Shown piece after piece: positions 1 to 5,480 of a stretch of DNA of 6,827 nt; within the stretch, counting starts at the first letter, position 1; each line of letters starts with the position of its first letter. Both the position numbers and the translations under genes were made by a program. The notes beneath the pieces are model-generated. The model made no database searches and was not told the origin of the DNA. It was given only the letters and a program-made list of their open reading frames with translations. Source of the DNA: Candidatus Latescibacteria bacterium 4484_7 (GTDB lineage: Bacteria > Krumholzibacteriota > Krumholzibacteriia > Krumholzibacteriales > Krumholzibacteriaceae); contig NATK01000079.1 in NCBI GenBank assembly GCA_002085285.1, forward strand, positions 1 through 6,827, given 5' to 3'.

Positions 1-452
1 AGGCGGCGGTGCCCGTTTTGCTTTTCGATGTCGGCAAAGGATTCATCGCGGTTTGGTACTTTGCTAGATTTGGCGGAGACTCATTTGTTTTTCCGCTCGT
101 TGCAGCACTGTTAGTAGTCGTTGGGCACAACTATTCCGTTTTTTTGAAATTTTCAGGAGGCAAAGGAGTGGGTGCAACAACGGGAGCTTTCGTTGCGCTT
201 GCACCGTACGGCGTATTGATAAGTTTCGTTATCTGGCTTGCCGTTCTTCTGATTTCGAGAGTCGTATCTCTGGCCAGCATGACAGCTGCCGCGTTTTTGC
301 CTATAGCTATCATTATTTCGAATAGATTCTTTGAATCAAATGTCCACTTTTCAATTGTGATATTGTCCGTATTAGTGGCAATCGTAGTCATTTATAAACA
401 CAGATCGAACATAGACAGGTTGAGGAAAGGCGAGGAAAAGAAATTGTTCTGA
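1..452 (+). CDS. plsY: Glycerol-3-phosphate acyltransferase PlsY, 5' end missing
   Basis: PlsY is an inner-membrane enzyme that moves an acyl group from acyl-phosphate to glycerol-3-phosphate, giving lysophosphatidic acid, the first step of phospholipid synthesis. The reading frame is open from base 3. The GTG at 9 is only an internal Val codon, because the frame enters in mid-protein, just before the segment VLLFDVGKG that normally follows the first conserved loop. Visible family marks are GHNYSVFLKFSGGKGVGATTG in two parts (GHNYSVFLKF, then the glycine-rich GGKGVGATTG loop), SRVVSLASM, and the C-terminal HRSNIDRLRKGEEKKLF. Between these lie several hydrophobic membrane helices. The glycine-rich loop reads GVGAT where many relatives read GVAT. 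About 150 residues are present, so roughly the first 40-50 are missing. The gene ends 43 bases before gpsA, which makes its substrate, so the two are probably one operon. The identification is firm; only the N-terminus is unseen. Confidence 0.93.
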   Translation, partial: AAVPVLLFDVGKGFIAVWYFARFGGDSFVFPLVAALLVVVGHNYSVFLKFSGGKGVGATTGAFVALAPYGVLISFVIWLAVLLISRVVSLASMTAAAFLPIAIIISNRFFESNVHFSIVILSVLVAIVVIYKHRSNIDRLRKGEEKKLF

Positions 453-495
453 AAGGGTAGTTTTTTCGAGTCTTAGAAATTCGAAGGAGTTCTTT

Positions 496-1515
496 GTGAA
501 GAAGGGAAGTAAAACAAGGATTACAGTGATTGGTGCTGGAAGCTGGGGCACCACAATAGCTCTGCTTCTTAACGAAAACGGTCATGATGTCCATCTTTGG
601 GAGTTCTTCCCTGAATTTGCAGAGAGACTGAAAAGAGACAGAGAGAACAAGAGGTTTCTGCCGGGTATTCGGATCCCTCGTTCGATAAAGATAACATCGG
701 ATATAGACGAAGCGCTCGATGGGACGAAACACATGGTATTCGTTTCGCCGAGCCATACGATGAGAAATGTAGCGAGGATCGTGCGCAATTCCCCCAATTT
801 TTCAGAAGACGCCTTGATCGTCAACGCTGCAAAGGGACTTGAAGAGAATACCTTTTGTCGAATGAGCGAAGTGCTGAATCAGGAGCTCCCTCAGTCGATG
901 AAGAAGATCGTTTCGATCTTAGGCCCCAGTCACGCAGAAGAAGTAAGCCGGAAGATGCCCACTTCGGTGACTGTTGCGGGAAAAAACATCAATCTACTGA
1001 AACACGTACAGAGACTTTTCATGAACGAGTATTTCAGGGTTTATACGAACACCGACCTTATAGGAGTGGAGCTCGGTGTTTCTCTGAAGAACACAATCGC
1101 CATTGCAGCCGGTATATGCGATGGCCTCGGCTTCGGCGACAACACCAAGGCCGCCTTGATAACACGAGGCTTGGCTGAGATGAAGAGACTGACGAAGAAG
1201 ATGGGAGGTAGAGAGCAAACGCTCAGCGGGCTCGCCGGCATCGGAGACCTCATTGCGACATGCATGAGCAAGCACAGCAGAAACAGGTACGTCGGCGAGG
1301 AAATCGGTAAGGGGAGAAAGCTCAAAGACATACTTGCTGAAATGGTGATGGTGGCAGAGGGAGTCAGAACTACGAAAGCTGCAGTCAAACTGGGTAGGAG
1401 CAAAGGTGTCGAGCTGCCCATAGCCGAGCAGGTTTACAGGGTGCTTTTCTACGGCAAGTCACCGACAAAGGCAATTAGAGATCTGATGATAAGAAAGGCA
1501 AAAAAGGAAATGTAA
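496..1515 (+). CDS. gpsA: NAD(P)-dependent glycerol-3-phosphate dehydrogenase GpsA
   Basis: GpsA is a cytosolic enzyme that reduces dihydroxyacetone phosphate to sn-glycerol-3-phosphate, the backbone used by PlsY. The start is a GTG, set by AAGGAG at 484-489 with six bases of spacing. The protein has 339 residues, normal for the family. The N-terminal Rossmann fold shows the dinucleotide motif GAGSWG at residues 13-18. NAAKGLE (110-116) and GPSHAEEV (143-150) follow. The C-terminal helical domain has LKN with the expected catalytic Lys198, GDNTKAALITRG (214-225), GLAGIGDL (245-252), SRNR (261-264) and VAEG (287-290). No conserved segment appears missing, so it should be active. It follows plsY by 43 bases and precedes the MerR gene by 42. 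The pairing with plsY puts supply and use of glycerol-3-phosphate in one transcript (inference). Confidence 0.97.
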   Translation: MKKGSKTRITVIGAGSWGTTIALLLNENGHDVHLWEFFPEFAERLKRDRENKRFLPGIRIPRSIKITSDIDEALDGTKHMVFVSPSHTMRNVARIVRNSPNFSEDALIVNAAKGLEENTFCRMSEVLNQELPQSMKKIVSILGPSHAEEVSRKMPTSVTVAGKNINLLKHVQRLFMNEYFRVYTNTDLIGVELGVSLKNTIAIAAGICDGLGFGDNTKAALITRGLAEMKRLTKKMGGREQTLSGLAGIGDLIATCMSKHSRNRYVGEEIGKGRKLKDILAEMVMVAEGVRTTKAAVKLGRSKGVELPIAEQVYRVLFYGKSPTKAIRDLMIRKAKKEM

Positions 1516-1543
1516 AGATATTGTCTTCGGCTTGAACGAGCGA

Positions 1544-1551
1544 GAGAGGTG
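1544..1551 (+). promoter_or_regulatory. Ribosome binding site deciding the MerR gene start
   Basis: GAGAGGTG lies six bases before the ATG at 1558. In-frame GTG codons at 1549 and 1555 either overlap this site or sit too close to it, so ATG 1558 is the best start. Confidence 0.6.
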
Positions 1552-1557
1552 TTTGTG

Positions 1558-1923
1558 ATGAACAAGAAGATAGAGAAGATGTACTATTCGATAGGTGAGG
1601 TGAGCGAGCTCATCGGTGTCAAGCCACATGTCCTCAGATATTGGGAAACGCAATTCCCAATGCTGAAACCAAAGAAGAACAGGGCTGGTAACAGAACGTA
1701 CAAGATAAGGGATATCAAATATATCATAGCAATAAGGAATCTCCTCTATGAGAGAGGATACACGATCGCAGGAGCAAGAAAGAAGTTAAAAGAGGCGAGC
1801 AACGATCCTACTGCTCTCGTAGAGCAATTGAACATTCCATTCGCCGATCCTGAGAAAAGACGGGTTCTTTTGTCTTTGAAAAAAGATCTCATCAAATTGA
1901 AGGAGATGGTGGAATCCCTCTAA
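1558..1923 (+). CDS. Small MerR-family transcriptional regulator
   Basis: This 121-residue protein is essentially a bare MerR DNA-binding domain. Residues 9-30 form the winged helix-turn-helix (YYSIGEVSELIGVKPHVLRYWE), with the signature LRYWE at 26-30. Residues 41-53 (NRAGNRTYKIRDI) are the wing. Residues 54-80 complete the domain with YIIAIRNLLYERGYTI and a basic helix. A Lys/Leu-rich helix at about 103-121 is probably the dimer coiled coil. There is no ligand-binding domain and no cysteine cluster for metal or redox sensing, so the signal is unknown. MerR proteins usually bind over-long promoter spacers and act from within the RNA polymerase complex. As I recall, a similar minimal MerR gene sits beside tRNA-Pro in many Desulfobacterota, next to ihfA; here gpsA is its neighbour instead. 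A GTG at 1549 would add three residues but is unlikely given the ribosome site. Confidence 0.88.
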   Translation: MNKKIEKMYYSIGEVSELIGVKPHVLRYWETQFPMLKPKKNRAGNRTYKIRDIKYIIAIRNLLYERGYTIAGARKKLKEASNDPTALVEQLNIPFADPEKRRVLLSLKKDLIKLKEMVESL

Positions 1924-2031
1924 TAATACTTTTCCCCATTTGCATTTCCAGGAGAGCCAGCAGCGGCCGGAATTCCATATTTTAAATTTTGCTTTACTTA
2001 TGCGCCTTTCAGGTGATATTTTATCTTTGGT
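1924..2031 (+). other. Intergenic gap between MerR gene and tRNA-Pro(GGG)
   Basis: This 108-base gap has no credible open frame. A GC-richer patch at about 1951-1976 includes the 8-base palindrome GGAATTCC, followed by an AT-rich stretch. I can draw no stable hairpin followed by a T run, so no intrinsic terminator for the upstream operon is supported. The right half holds the probable tRNA promoter. Confidence 0.6.
1993..2022 (+). promoter_or_regulatory. Probable promoter of tRNA-Pro(GGG)
   Basis: A -35-like TTTACT at 1993-1998 is followed after 18 bases by the -10-like TATTTT at 2017-2022, preceded by TGA (extended -10, TG at 2014-2015). Nine bases separate the -10 from the first tRNA base, so transcription would start only a few bases before the mature tRNA. 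The same TGN-TATTTT arrangement precedes the second tRNA, which raises confidence. The -35 is weak. Confidence 0.5.
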
Positions 2032-2108
2032 CGGGGCGTGGCGCAGTCCGGTAGCGCACTAGCATGGGGGGCTAGTGGTCGCTGGTTCAAATCCAGTCGC
2101 CCCGACCA
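2032..2108 (+). tRNA. tRNA-Pro, anticodon GGG
   Basis: A complete 77-base cloverleaf. The acceptor stem is a perfect seven pairs (CGGGGCG with CGCCCCG), with C1-G72 and discriminator A73, both typical of bacterial proline tRNA. The D stem is GCGC/GCGC. The anticodon stem CTAGC/GCTAG closes the loop ATGGGGG, with anticodon GGG at 2066-2068 and G37. The T arm is GCTGG-TTCAAAT-CCAGT with one G-U pair. CCA is encoded at 2106-2108. It reads the proline codons CCC and CCU. Its last 32 bases are identical to those of the second tRNA-Pro at 4803-4880. No terminator follows; a glycosyltransferase gene starts 11 bases later. Confidence 0.97.
2077..2108 (+). repeat. Direct repeat, copy 1 (tRNA-Pro 3' half)
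   Basis: These 32 bases, the variable loop to CCA, are identical to 4849-4880. The repeat arises from tRNA paralogy. The two copies bracket the glycosyltransferase-surE-pcm-membrane protein block. Confidence 0.9.
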
Positions 2109-2119
2109 TTTATGTTGCA

Positions 2120-2806
2120 ATGACGCAATACATAAACAAATACGGAGTCATTTTCCCCGCCTATAATGTAGAAGAGCATTTGGGCAAGGTTCTCGAAGAT
2201 ACGTCAGGATTCATTCCTCGAGAAGATATACTCGTAGTAGATGATGGTTCCAGCGACGGAACCTTCGATGTCGCAAAATCGGCGCAGGTGGTTCTAATCA
2301 GGCACGATGTCAACAAAGGCAAAGGTGAAGCCCTCAAGACCGGCTTCTCATATTTCATCGGAAGAGAAGACATAGAGGCCGTATTCACGATTGATGCCGA
2401 TGGCCAGCACGACCCTTCCGAGATACCTTCCTTCATCGAAATGTACGAAACCGAGGGGCTCGATATAGTCATCGGAAGCAGGATGAACAAAACCGAGGGT
2501 ATGCCTTTGGTCAGATTCTTGACGAACAAGGTAACATCTTCGATCATATCCCTCAGAGCCGGGCGAAGGATAGAAGATAGCCAATCAGGTTATAGGTTGA
2601 TAAAAACCGAGCTTCTCGCAGATATGCAGCTTGCTGCATCTCATTATGATCTCGAAAGCGAGATCCTGATAAGGGCCGGATTGAACGGGGCAAAGATAGG
2701 ATCCGTCCCAATTAAAACGATATATGCTGATGAGCATAGCAAGATCAATCCTTTAAGAGACACCGTAAGATTTTTAATGCTGGTTTTTAGAAGTTTTTTT
2801 TGGTAG
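2120..2806 (+). CDS. Family 2 glycosyltransferase, DPM1 / polyprenyl-phosphate sugar transferase type
   Basis: A 228-residue soluble GT-A enzyme that probably moves a hexose from a nucleotide sugar to a lipid (polyprenyl phosphate) or a glycan in the cell envelope; donor and acceptor cannot be read from sequence. Seen: FPAYN at 12-16, the nucleotide-binding VVDDGSSDGT at 39-48, NKGKGEALKTG at 65-75, the metal-binding DADGQHDP at 92-99, GSRM at 119-122, DSQSGYR at 153-159 and YADEHSKIN at 202-210. This order matches dolichol-phosphate mannosyltransferase-like proteins. No convincing membrane span is seen; the C-terminus ends in an aromatic, hydrophobic patch. The open frame runs back into the tRNA as VAGSNPVAP, a familiar artefact of reading a tRNA 3' end, so I chose ATG 2120. 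No Shine-Dalgarno precedes it. The gene sits between tRNA-Pro and surE, where I would not expect it in the classical block. Confidence 0.88.
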   Translation: MTQYINKYGVIFPAYNVEEHLGKVLEDTSGFIPREDILVVDDGSSDGTFDVAKSAQVVLIRHDVNKGKGEALKTGFSYFIGREDIEAVFTIDADGQHDPSEIPSFIEMYETEGLDIVIGSRMNKTEGMPLVRFLTNKVTSSIISLRAGRRIEDSQSGYRLIKTELLADMQLAASHYDLESEILIRAGLNGAKIGSVPIKTIYADEHSKINPLRDTVRFLMLVFRSFFW

Positions 2807-2864
2807 ATTTCGCATCAATCAGCTTCGTCGATTTACTTTTGTCATGTGTTTATATGCCCTGTAA

Positions 2865-2871
2865 GAGAGGT
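2865..2871 (+). promoter_or_regulatory. Ribosome binding site supporting the TTG start of surE
   Basis: GAGAGGT ends five bases before TTG 2877. The protein from this TTG starts MKRVILLTNDDG, exactly the usual SurE N-terminus, and no in-frame ATG or GTG gives as good a fit. Confidence 0.7.
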
Positions 2872-2876
2872 CGAAT

Positions 2877-3635
2877 TTGAAAAGAGTCATACTGTTAACA
2901 AATGATGATGGGATAGAAGCAGAAGGATTGAAGGCGCTGAGCGAAGCATTGCAGGAGATCGGCGATGTGTTCATAGTGGCGCCTGACCGTGAGCAGAGCG
3001 CCTCCAGCCATGCGATAACTCTCGATGCTCCTCTGAGGGTCACGGAGTATTCGGAAAAAAGATTTGGTGTTAGCGGGACCCCTACCGATTGTGTAATCCT
3101 CGCCGTTCATGGGCTACTTAGCAAGAAGCCCGACCTTATTGTATCCGGAATCAATCATGGGCCCAACATGGGTGAGGACGTCACTTATTCAGGAACCGTG
3201 GCAGCAGCTATCGAAGGCAATATTCTCGGAATAGATTCGATGGCGATTTCCATTGCCTCGTGGAATCCAACACAATTCGAATCTGCTTGCAAGGCAGCTT
3301 CCTATCTTGCAAAGAGGGCACTCGGGACCGATGAAAATAAAAATATTCTTTGGAACATCAATGTACCGGACCTCCCGACGAAAAAAATAAAAGGATTCAA
3401 GATTACGAAACTCGGCTCCAGAGTTTATAACGATCTGATCATAAAAAAGAAAGATCCGAGGGGCAGAGATTACTTCTGGATAGGGGGAGGAACACCTGGT
3501 TGGAATGTAGAGGAGAATACAGATTTTGCGGCGATCTCGTCAGGACGCGTCTCAGTCACACCGCTCAGACTCGACTTGAGCGACTATAAGAAGATCGTAG
3601 AACTGAAAGAGCAGGAATTCGAATGGAAGGGATAG
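2877..3635 (+). CDS. surE: 5'/3'-nucleotidase SurE (survival protein)
   Basis: SurE is a cytosolic metal-dependent phosphatase that removes phosphate from 5'- and 3'-nucleoside monophosphates and, in some species, short polyphosphate. It is linked to stationary-phase survival. At 252 residues it has family length. The N-terminal LLTNDDG (6-12) carries metal ligands Asp10 and Asp11. APDREQSASSH (35-45) supplies Ser41. SGTPTDCV (66-73), SGINHGPNMGEDVTYSGT (90-107) with Asn93, and the following AAA helix are all intact. The C-terminal half contains the usual NINVPDLP (160-167) and VSVTPLRLD (225-233). The start is TTG. The stop overlaps pcm, so the two are probably translated together, as in the surE-pcm pair of many bacteria. 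The 70 bases before it show no strong promoter, so it may be transcribed with the glycosyltransferase. Confidence 0.97.
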   Translation: MKRVILLTNDDGIEAEGLKALSEALQEIGDVFIVAPDREQSASSHAITLDAPLRVTEYSEKRFGVSGTPTDCVILAVHGLLSKKPDLIVSGINHGPNMGEDVTYSGTVAAAIEGNILGIDSMAISIASWNPTQFESACKAASYLAKRALGTDENKNILWNINVPDLPTKKIKGFKITKLGSRVYNDLIIKKKDPRGRDYFWIGGGTPGWNVEENTDFAAISSGRVSVTPLRLDLSDYKKIVELKEQEFEWKG

Positions 3636-4264
3636 TGGATTACAAAATAGCAAGAAAGAGAATGGTCAACGAGCAGCTCTTCAATAGAGGTATAACTGAC
3701 AGGAGAGTGCTAAAGGCGTTCCTCACCGTTCCGAGGCACCTTTTTGTCGATCCAGGTCTTGGAAGCAAGGCATACGATGATTCCTCTTTTCCGATAGGCT
3801 ATTCTCAGACGATCTCACAACCTTATACGATCGCCCTGATGGTTCAAGCGCTTCAGATTGCCGAGAATGACAGAGTGCTCGAGATAGGTACGGGTTCCGG
3901 ATACCAGACAGCCATACTTTCACTTTTGGCGAAAGAGGTTTTTTCCATAGAAAGATTGAAGGTGCTGTTCGAAAAGGCTTCGAAGATCCTCGGCACTCTG
4001 AAAACGGGGAGGATCAACCTCAAACTCGGCGACGGCTCTCTCGGATGGCAAAGCAGGGCTCCATTCGACAGGATAATCGTTTCGGCATCGATGAAAGAAA
4101 AACCGGTCGAGCTGCTAAATCAGCTGACCGACGGCGGAAGACTAGTAGCACCCATATACAGAGGCACTGAGAATATTTTTCTGTTCACAAAGGAGCAGAA
4201 TGGAATATCACAGACGAAGATAGCAAAGTGTTCTTTCGTCCCTCTTAAGCGTGGTGAGGCATGA
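3623..4264 (+). CDS. pcm: Protein-L-isoaspartate O-methyltransferase
   Basis: Pcm uses S-adenosylmethionine to methylate isoaspartate residues in aged proteins, which starts their repair to normal aspartate. It acts in the cytosol. The 213-residue protein shows VPRHLFV (36-42), the substrate segment PIGYSQTISQPY (57-68), the SAM motif VLEIGTGSGYQTA (85-97), GDG (136-138), FDRIIVSAS (148-156), GGRLVAPIY (171-179) and the C-terminal SFVPLKRGE. The ATG at 3623 overlaps the last 13 bases of surE and has AGGA at 3613-3616 in front. The in-frame GTG at 3635, four codons later and sharing one base with the surE stop, is a fair alternative with GGAAGG before it. The stop overlaps the next gene by four bases (ATGA), pointing to translational coupling. 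No key residue looks lost. Confidence 0.96.
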   Translation: MEGIVDYKIARKRMVNEQLFNRGITDRRVLKAFLTVPRHLFVDPGLGSKAYDDSSFPIGYSQTISQPYTIALMVQALQIAENDRVLEIGTGSGYQTAILSLLAKEVFSIERLKVLFEKASKILGTLKTGRINLKLGDGSLGWQSRAPFDRIIVSASMKEKPVELLNQLTDGGRLVAPIYRGTENIFLFTKEQNGISQTKIAKCSFVPLKRGEA

Positions 4265-4755
4265 TGATATTCCTTTTTGGACATTTATCTTCACTTTCAC
4301 CAAGGATCATAACCCTGATTCTCGCCTCGCTGCCCATTTCGGAATTGAGGGGGGCTATTCCCTATGCAATCGCAGTTGGGCACATGAGCTGGAAAGAGGC
4401 ATATTTGTTATCTGTCATTGGCAATTTTATACCTGTTATACCCATTCTCCTTTTGCTTGAATCGATCTCAAACTGGTTGAGAAGATACCCGTTATGGAAC
4501 AGGTTCTTTACATGGCTCTTCGCGCGAACGAAAAGAAAGGGAAAACTGATAGAGCGATTCGAGGTCTTTGGGCTGATTCTCTTCGTTGCGATACCTCTAC
4601 CTGTTACAGGAGCCTGGACCGGCTGTGTGGCCGCTTTTCTTTTCAAGATCAGATTCAAGATAGCAGCCCCCGCTGTCCTGGCCGGTATAATGATAGCTGG
4701 AGTTATAGTAACACTCGCCAGCTTGGGAGTGATTTCTTTTTGGGGAATAGGTTGA
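4261..4755 (+). CDS. Small integral membrane protein of the PF06695 / COG2426 family
   Basis: A 164-residue membrane protein of the family labelled 'putative small multi-drug export protein', a name with little experimental support. It is distantly similar in plan to DedA/SNARE-associated proteins. Hydrophobic segments lie at about 15-37, 45-67, 101-128 and 134-159. Family marks are PISELRGAIP (25-34), GNFIPVIPI (54-62), a basic FARTKRKGKLIERFEVFGL (87-105, probably cytoplasmic then entering the membrane), and PLPVTGAWTG (112-121). The proline-rich and acidic/arginine motifs look like re-entrant loops. It starts in the overlap ATGA with pcm; a second ATG at 4264 gives better spacing from GAGG at 4256-4259, so the true start could be one codon later. 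The substrate is unknown. It lies between pcm and the nlpD-like gene, splitting the classical block. Confidence 0.85.
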   Translation: MMIFLFGHLSSLSPRIITLILASLPISELRGAIPYAIAVGHMSWKEAYLLSVIGNFIPVIPILLLLESISNWLRRYPLWNRFFTWLFARTKRKGKLIERFEVFGLILFVAIPLPVTGAWTGCVAAFLFKIRFKIAAPAVLAGIMIAGVIVTLASLGVISFWGIG

Positions 4756-4761
4756 AATTCG

Positions 4762-4790
4762 TTGAGATTCTTTCACTGGAGTGTTATTTT
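4762..4790 (+). promoter_or_regulatory. Probable promoter of tRNA-Pro(CGG) and the M23-sigma-apt genes
   Basis: TTGAGA at 4762-4767 (five of six to TTGACA), a 17-base spacer, then TATTTT at 4785-4790 with TG at 4782-4783 as an extended -10. Twelve bases lie between the -10 and the tRNA. This is the best promoter in the window. With no terminator after the tRNA, it could also feed the peptidase, sigma and apt genes. Confidence 0.62.
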
Positions 4791-4802
4791 TCCGTTTGGT
4801 AT

Positions 4803-4880
4803 CGGGGCGTAGCGCAGCCCGGTTAGCGCGCCTGCTTCGGGAGCAGGAGGTCGCTGGTTCAAATCCAGTCGCCCCGACCA
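4803..4880 (+). tRNA. tRNA-Pro, anticodon CGG
   Basis: A complete 78-base cloverleaf. The acceptor stem CGGGGCG/CGCCCCG is identical to that of the first tRNA-Pro, with C1-G72, A73 and encoded CCA at 4878-4880. The D stem is GCGC/GCGC with one extra loop base. The anticodon stem CCTGC/GCAGG closes TTCGGGA, with anticodon CGG at 4838-4840. It reads the proline codon CCG. T arm and 3' end match the other tRNA base for base over 32 positions. The first protein start lies 24 bases after the CCA, without a terminator. Confidence 0.97.
4849..4880 (+). repeat. Direct repeat, copy 2 (tRNA-Pro 3' half)
   Basis: Identical to 2077-2108. No integrase or phage gene lies beside either copy, so there is no reason to read them as attachment sites. 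Confidence 0.9.
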
Positions 4881-4904
4881 CCGTTCTTTATGTAAAATAT
4901 CAAT

Positions 4905-5480
4905 ATGATGAAAATAAATAAGTTCCTGATATTGACATTGATCGTTCTCAACGGATCCTGTTCACCGGCGCCTAAATATTTCGGACACGGCTCAAAGCCA
5001 AAGAGAAAAGACAGAGTCGATAAGAAAAGGATAGAGAACATCGAAAAGATCGAAATATCCTTGATGCCTCCTGTGAAAGGTTTCTCTAGAAACAGAATAA
5101 CAAGCTTTTTCGGACTGAGAAAAGATCCCAAATACGAAACCGAAGAGTTCCATAAAGGAATTGATATAAATGCCAAGAGAGGCGATTATGTTTTTGCATC
5201 GGCCGATGGAACGGTTGAATTCTCGGGAAGACAGAGAGGATACGGACATGTTATAATCATCAATCACGGAAATAGGATAAGGACAGTCTATGCTCATCTA
5301 GAAATCGATCTCGTGAGCCCAGGTGATGAAGTAAAGAAAGGAGATAAAATCGGAAGAGTGGGAGACAGCGGACGGGCAACTTCATGCCATTTGCACTTCG
5401 AATTGAGAGAAGCTGAAAAGGCTTTGGACCCATTGAAGTATCTCGACGTCAAAAGCGAGGATGTATCAAATGAAGAGTAA
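4905..5480 (+). CDS. NlpD-like M23 metallopeptidase lipoprotein
   Basis: A 191-residue envelope protein, probably an endopeptidase that cuts peptidoglycan cross-links, or an amidase activator. Residues 1-18 form a signal peptide (two Met, Lys, then a hydrophobic run). Cys19 in LNGSC could be lipidated, but the -3 residue is Asn rather than Leu, so the lipobox is imperfect. A basic linker spans about 30-49. The M23 domain (about 60-180) has HKGID with His83 and Asp87, AH with His131, and CHLHFE with His162 and His164. All zinc and catalytic positions are therefore present, unlike the degenerate NlpD of E. coli. No LysM domain is seen. ATG 4905 and ATG 4908 are both possible; neither has a Shine-Dalgarno. 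It lies directly before the sigma gene, where nlpD sits in Proteobacteria, and overlaps it. Confidence 0.88.
   Translation: MMKINKFLILTLIVLNGSCSPAPKYFGHGSKPKRKDRVDKKRIENIEKIEISLMPPVKGFSRNRITSFFGLRKDPKYETEEFHKGIDINAKRGDYVFASADGTVEFSGRQRGYGHVIIINHGNRIRTVYAHLEIDLVSPGDEVKKGDKIGRVGDSGRATSCHLHFELREAEKALDPLKYLDVKSEDVSNEE
5455..5460 (+). promoter_or_regulatory. Ribosome binding site deciding the sigma factor start
   Basis: GCGAGG touches the in-frame ATG at 5461, which leaves no spacing, but lies nine bases before ATG 5470. The later ATG is therefore favoured. The site lies within the end of the peptidase gene. Confidence 0.6.

Noticed and set aside
461..488. Hairpin TTCGA / TCGAA before gpsA
   Set aside because: Five pairs with an 11-base loop, weak and easily due to chance.
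855..1421. Alternative frames on both strands within gpsA, and similar ones within the sigma gene (5662-6243)
   Set aside because: They lie wholly inside strongly recognised genes and show no family motif.
1951..1985. Possible terminator after the MerR gene
   Set aside because: Only short broken pairing (TTCC/GGAA and GCC/GGC) and the palindrome GGAATTCC without a loop; no clean stem plus T run.
2075..2119. N-terminal extension of the glycosyltransferase reading MVAGSNPVAPTIYVA
   Set aside because: It is translated from the 3' half of tRNA-Pro; VAGSNPVAP is a well-known annotation artefact.
2839..2867. Promoter before surE (TTGTCA at 2839-2844)
   Set aside because: The only -10 candidate at proper distance, TAAGAG, is poor.
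2077..4880. tRNA repeats as integrative element attachment sites
   Set aside because: No integrase, phage or transfer gene lies between them; the genes are housekeeping and the repeat is explained by tRNA homology.
4597..4881. Minus-strand frame starting MVGATGFEPATS
   Set aside because: This is the reverse reading of a tRNA 3' end, another known artefact, and the rest is antisense to the membrane protein gene.
4932..4937. Perfect TTGACA inside the peptidase signal peptide, a possible rpoS promoter
   Set aside because: No -10-like hexamer at 16-18 bases downstream.
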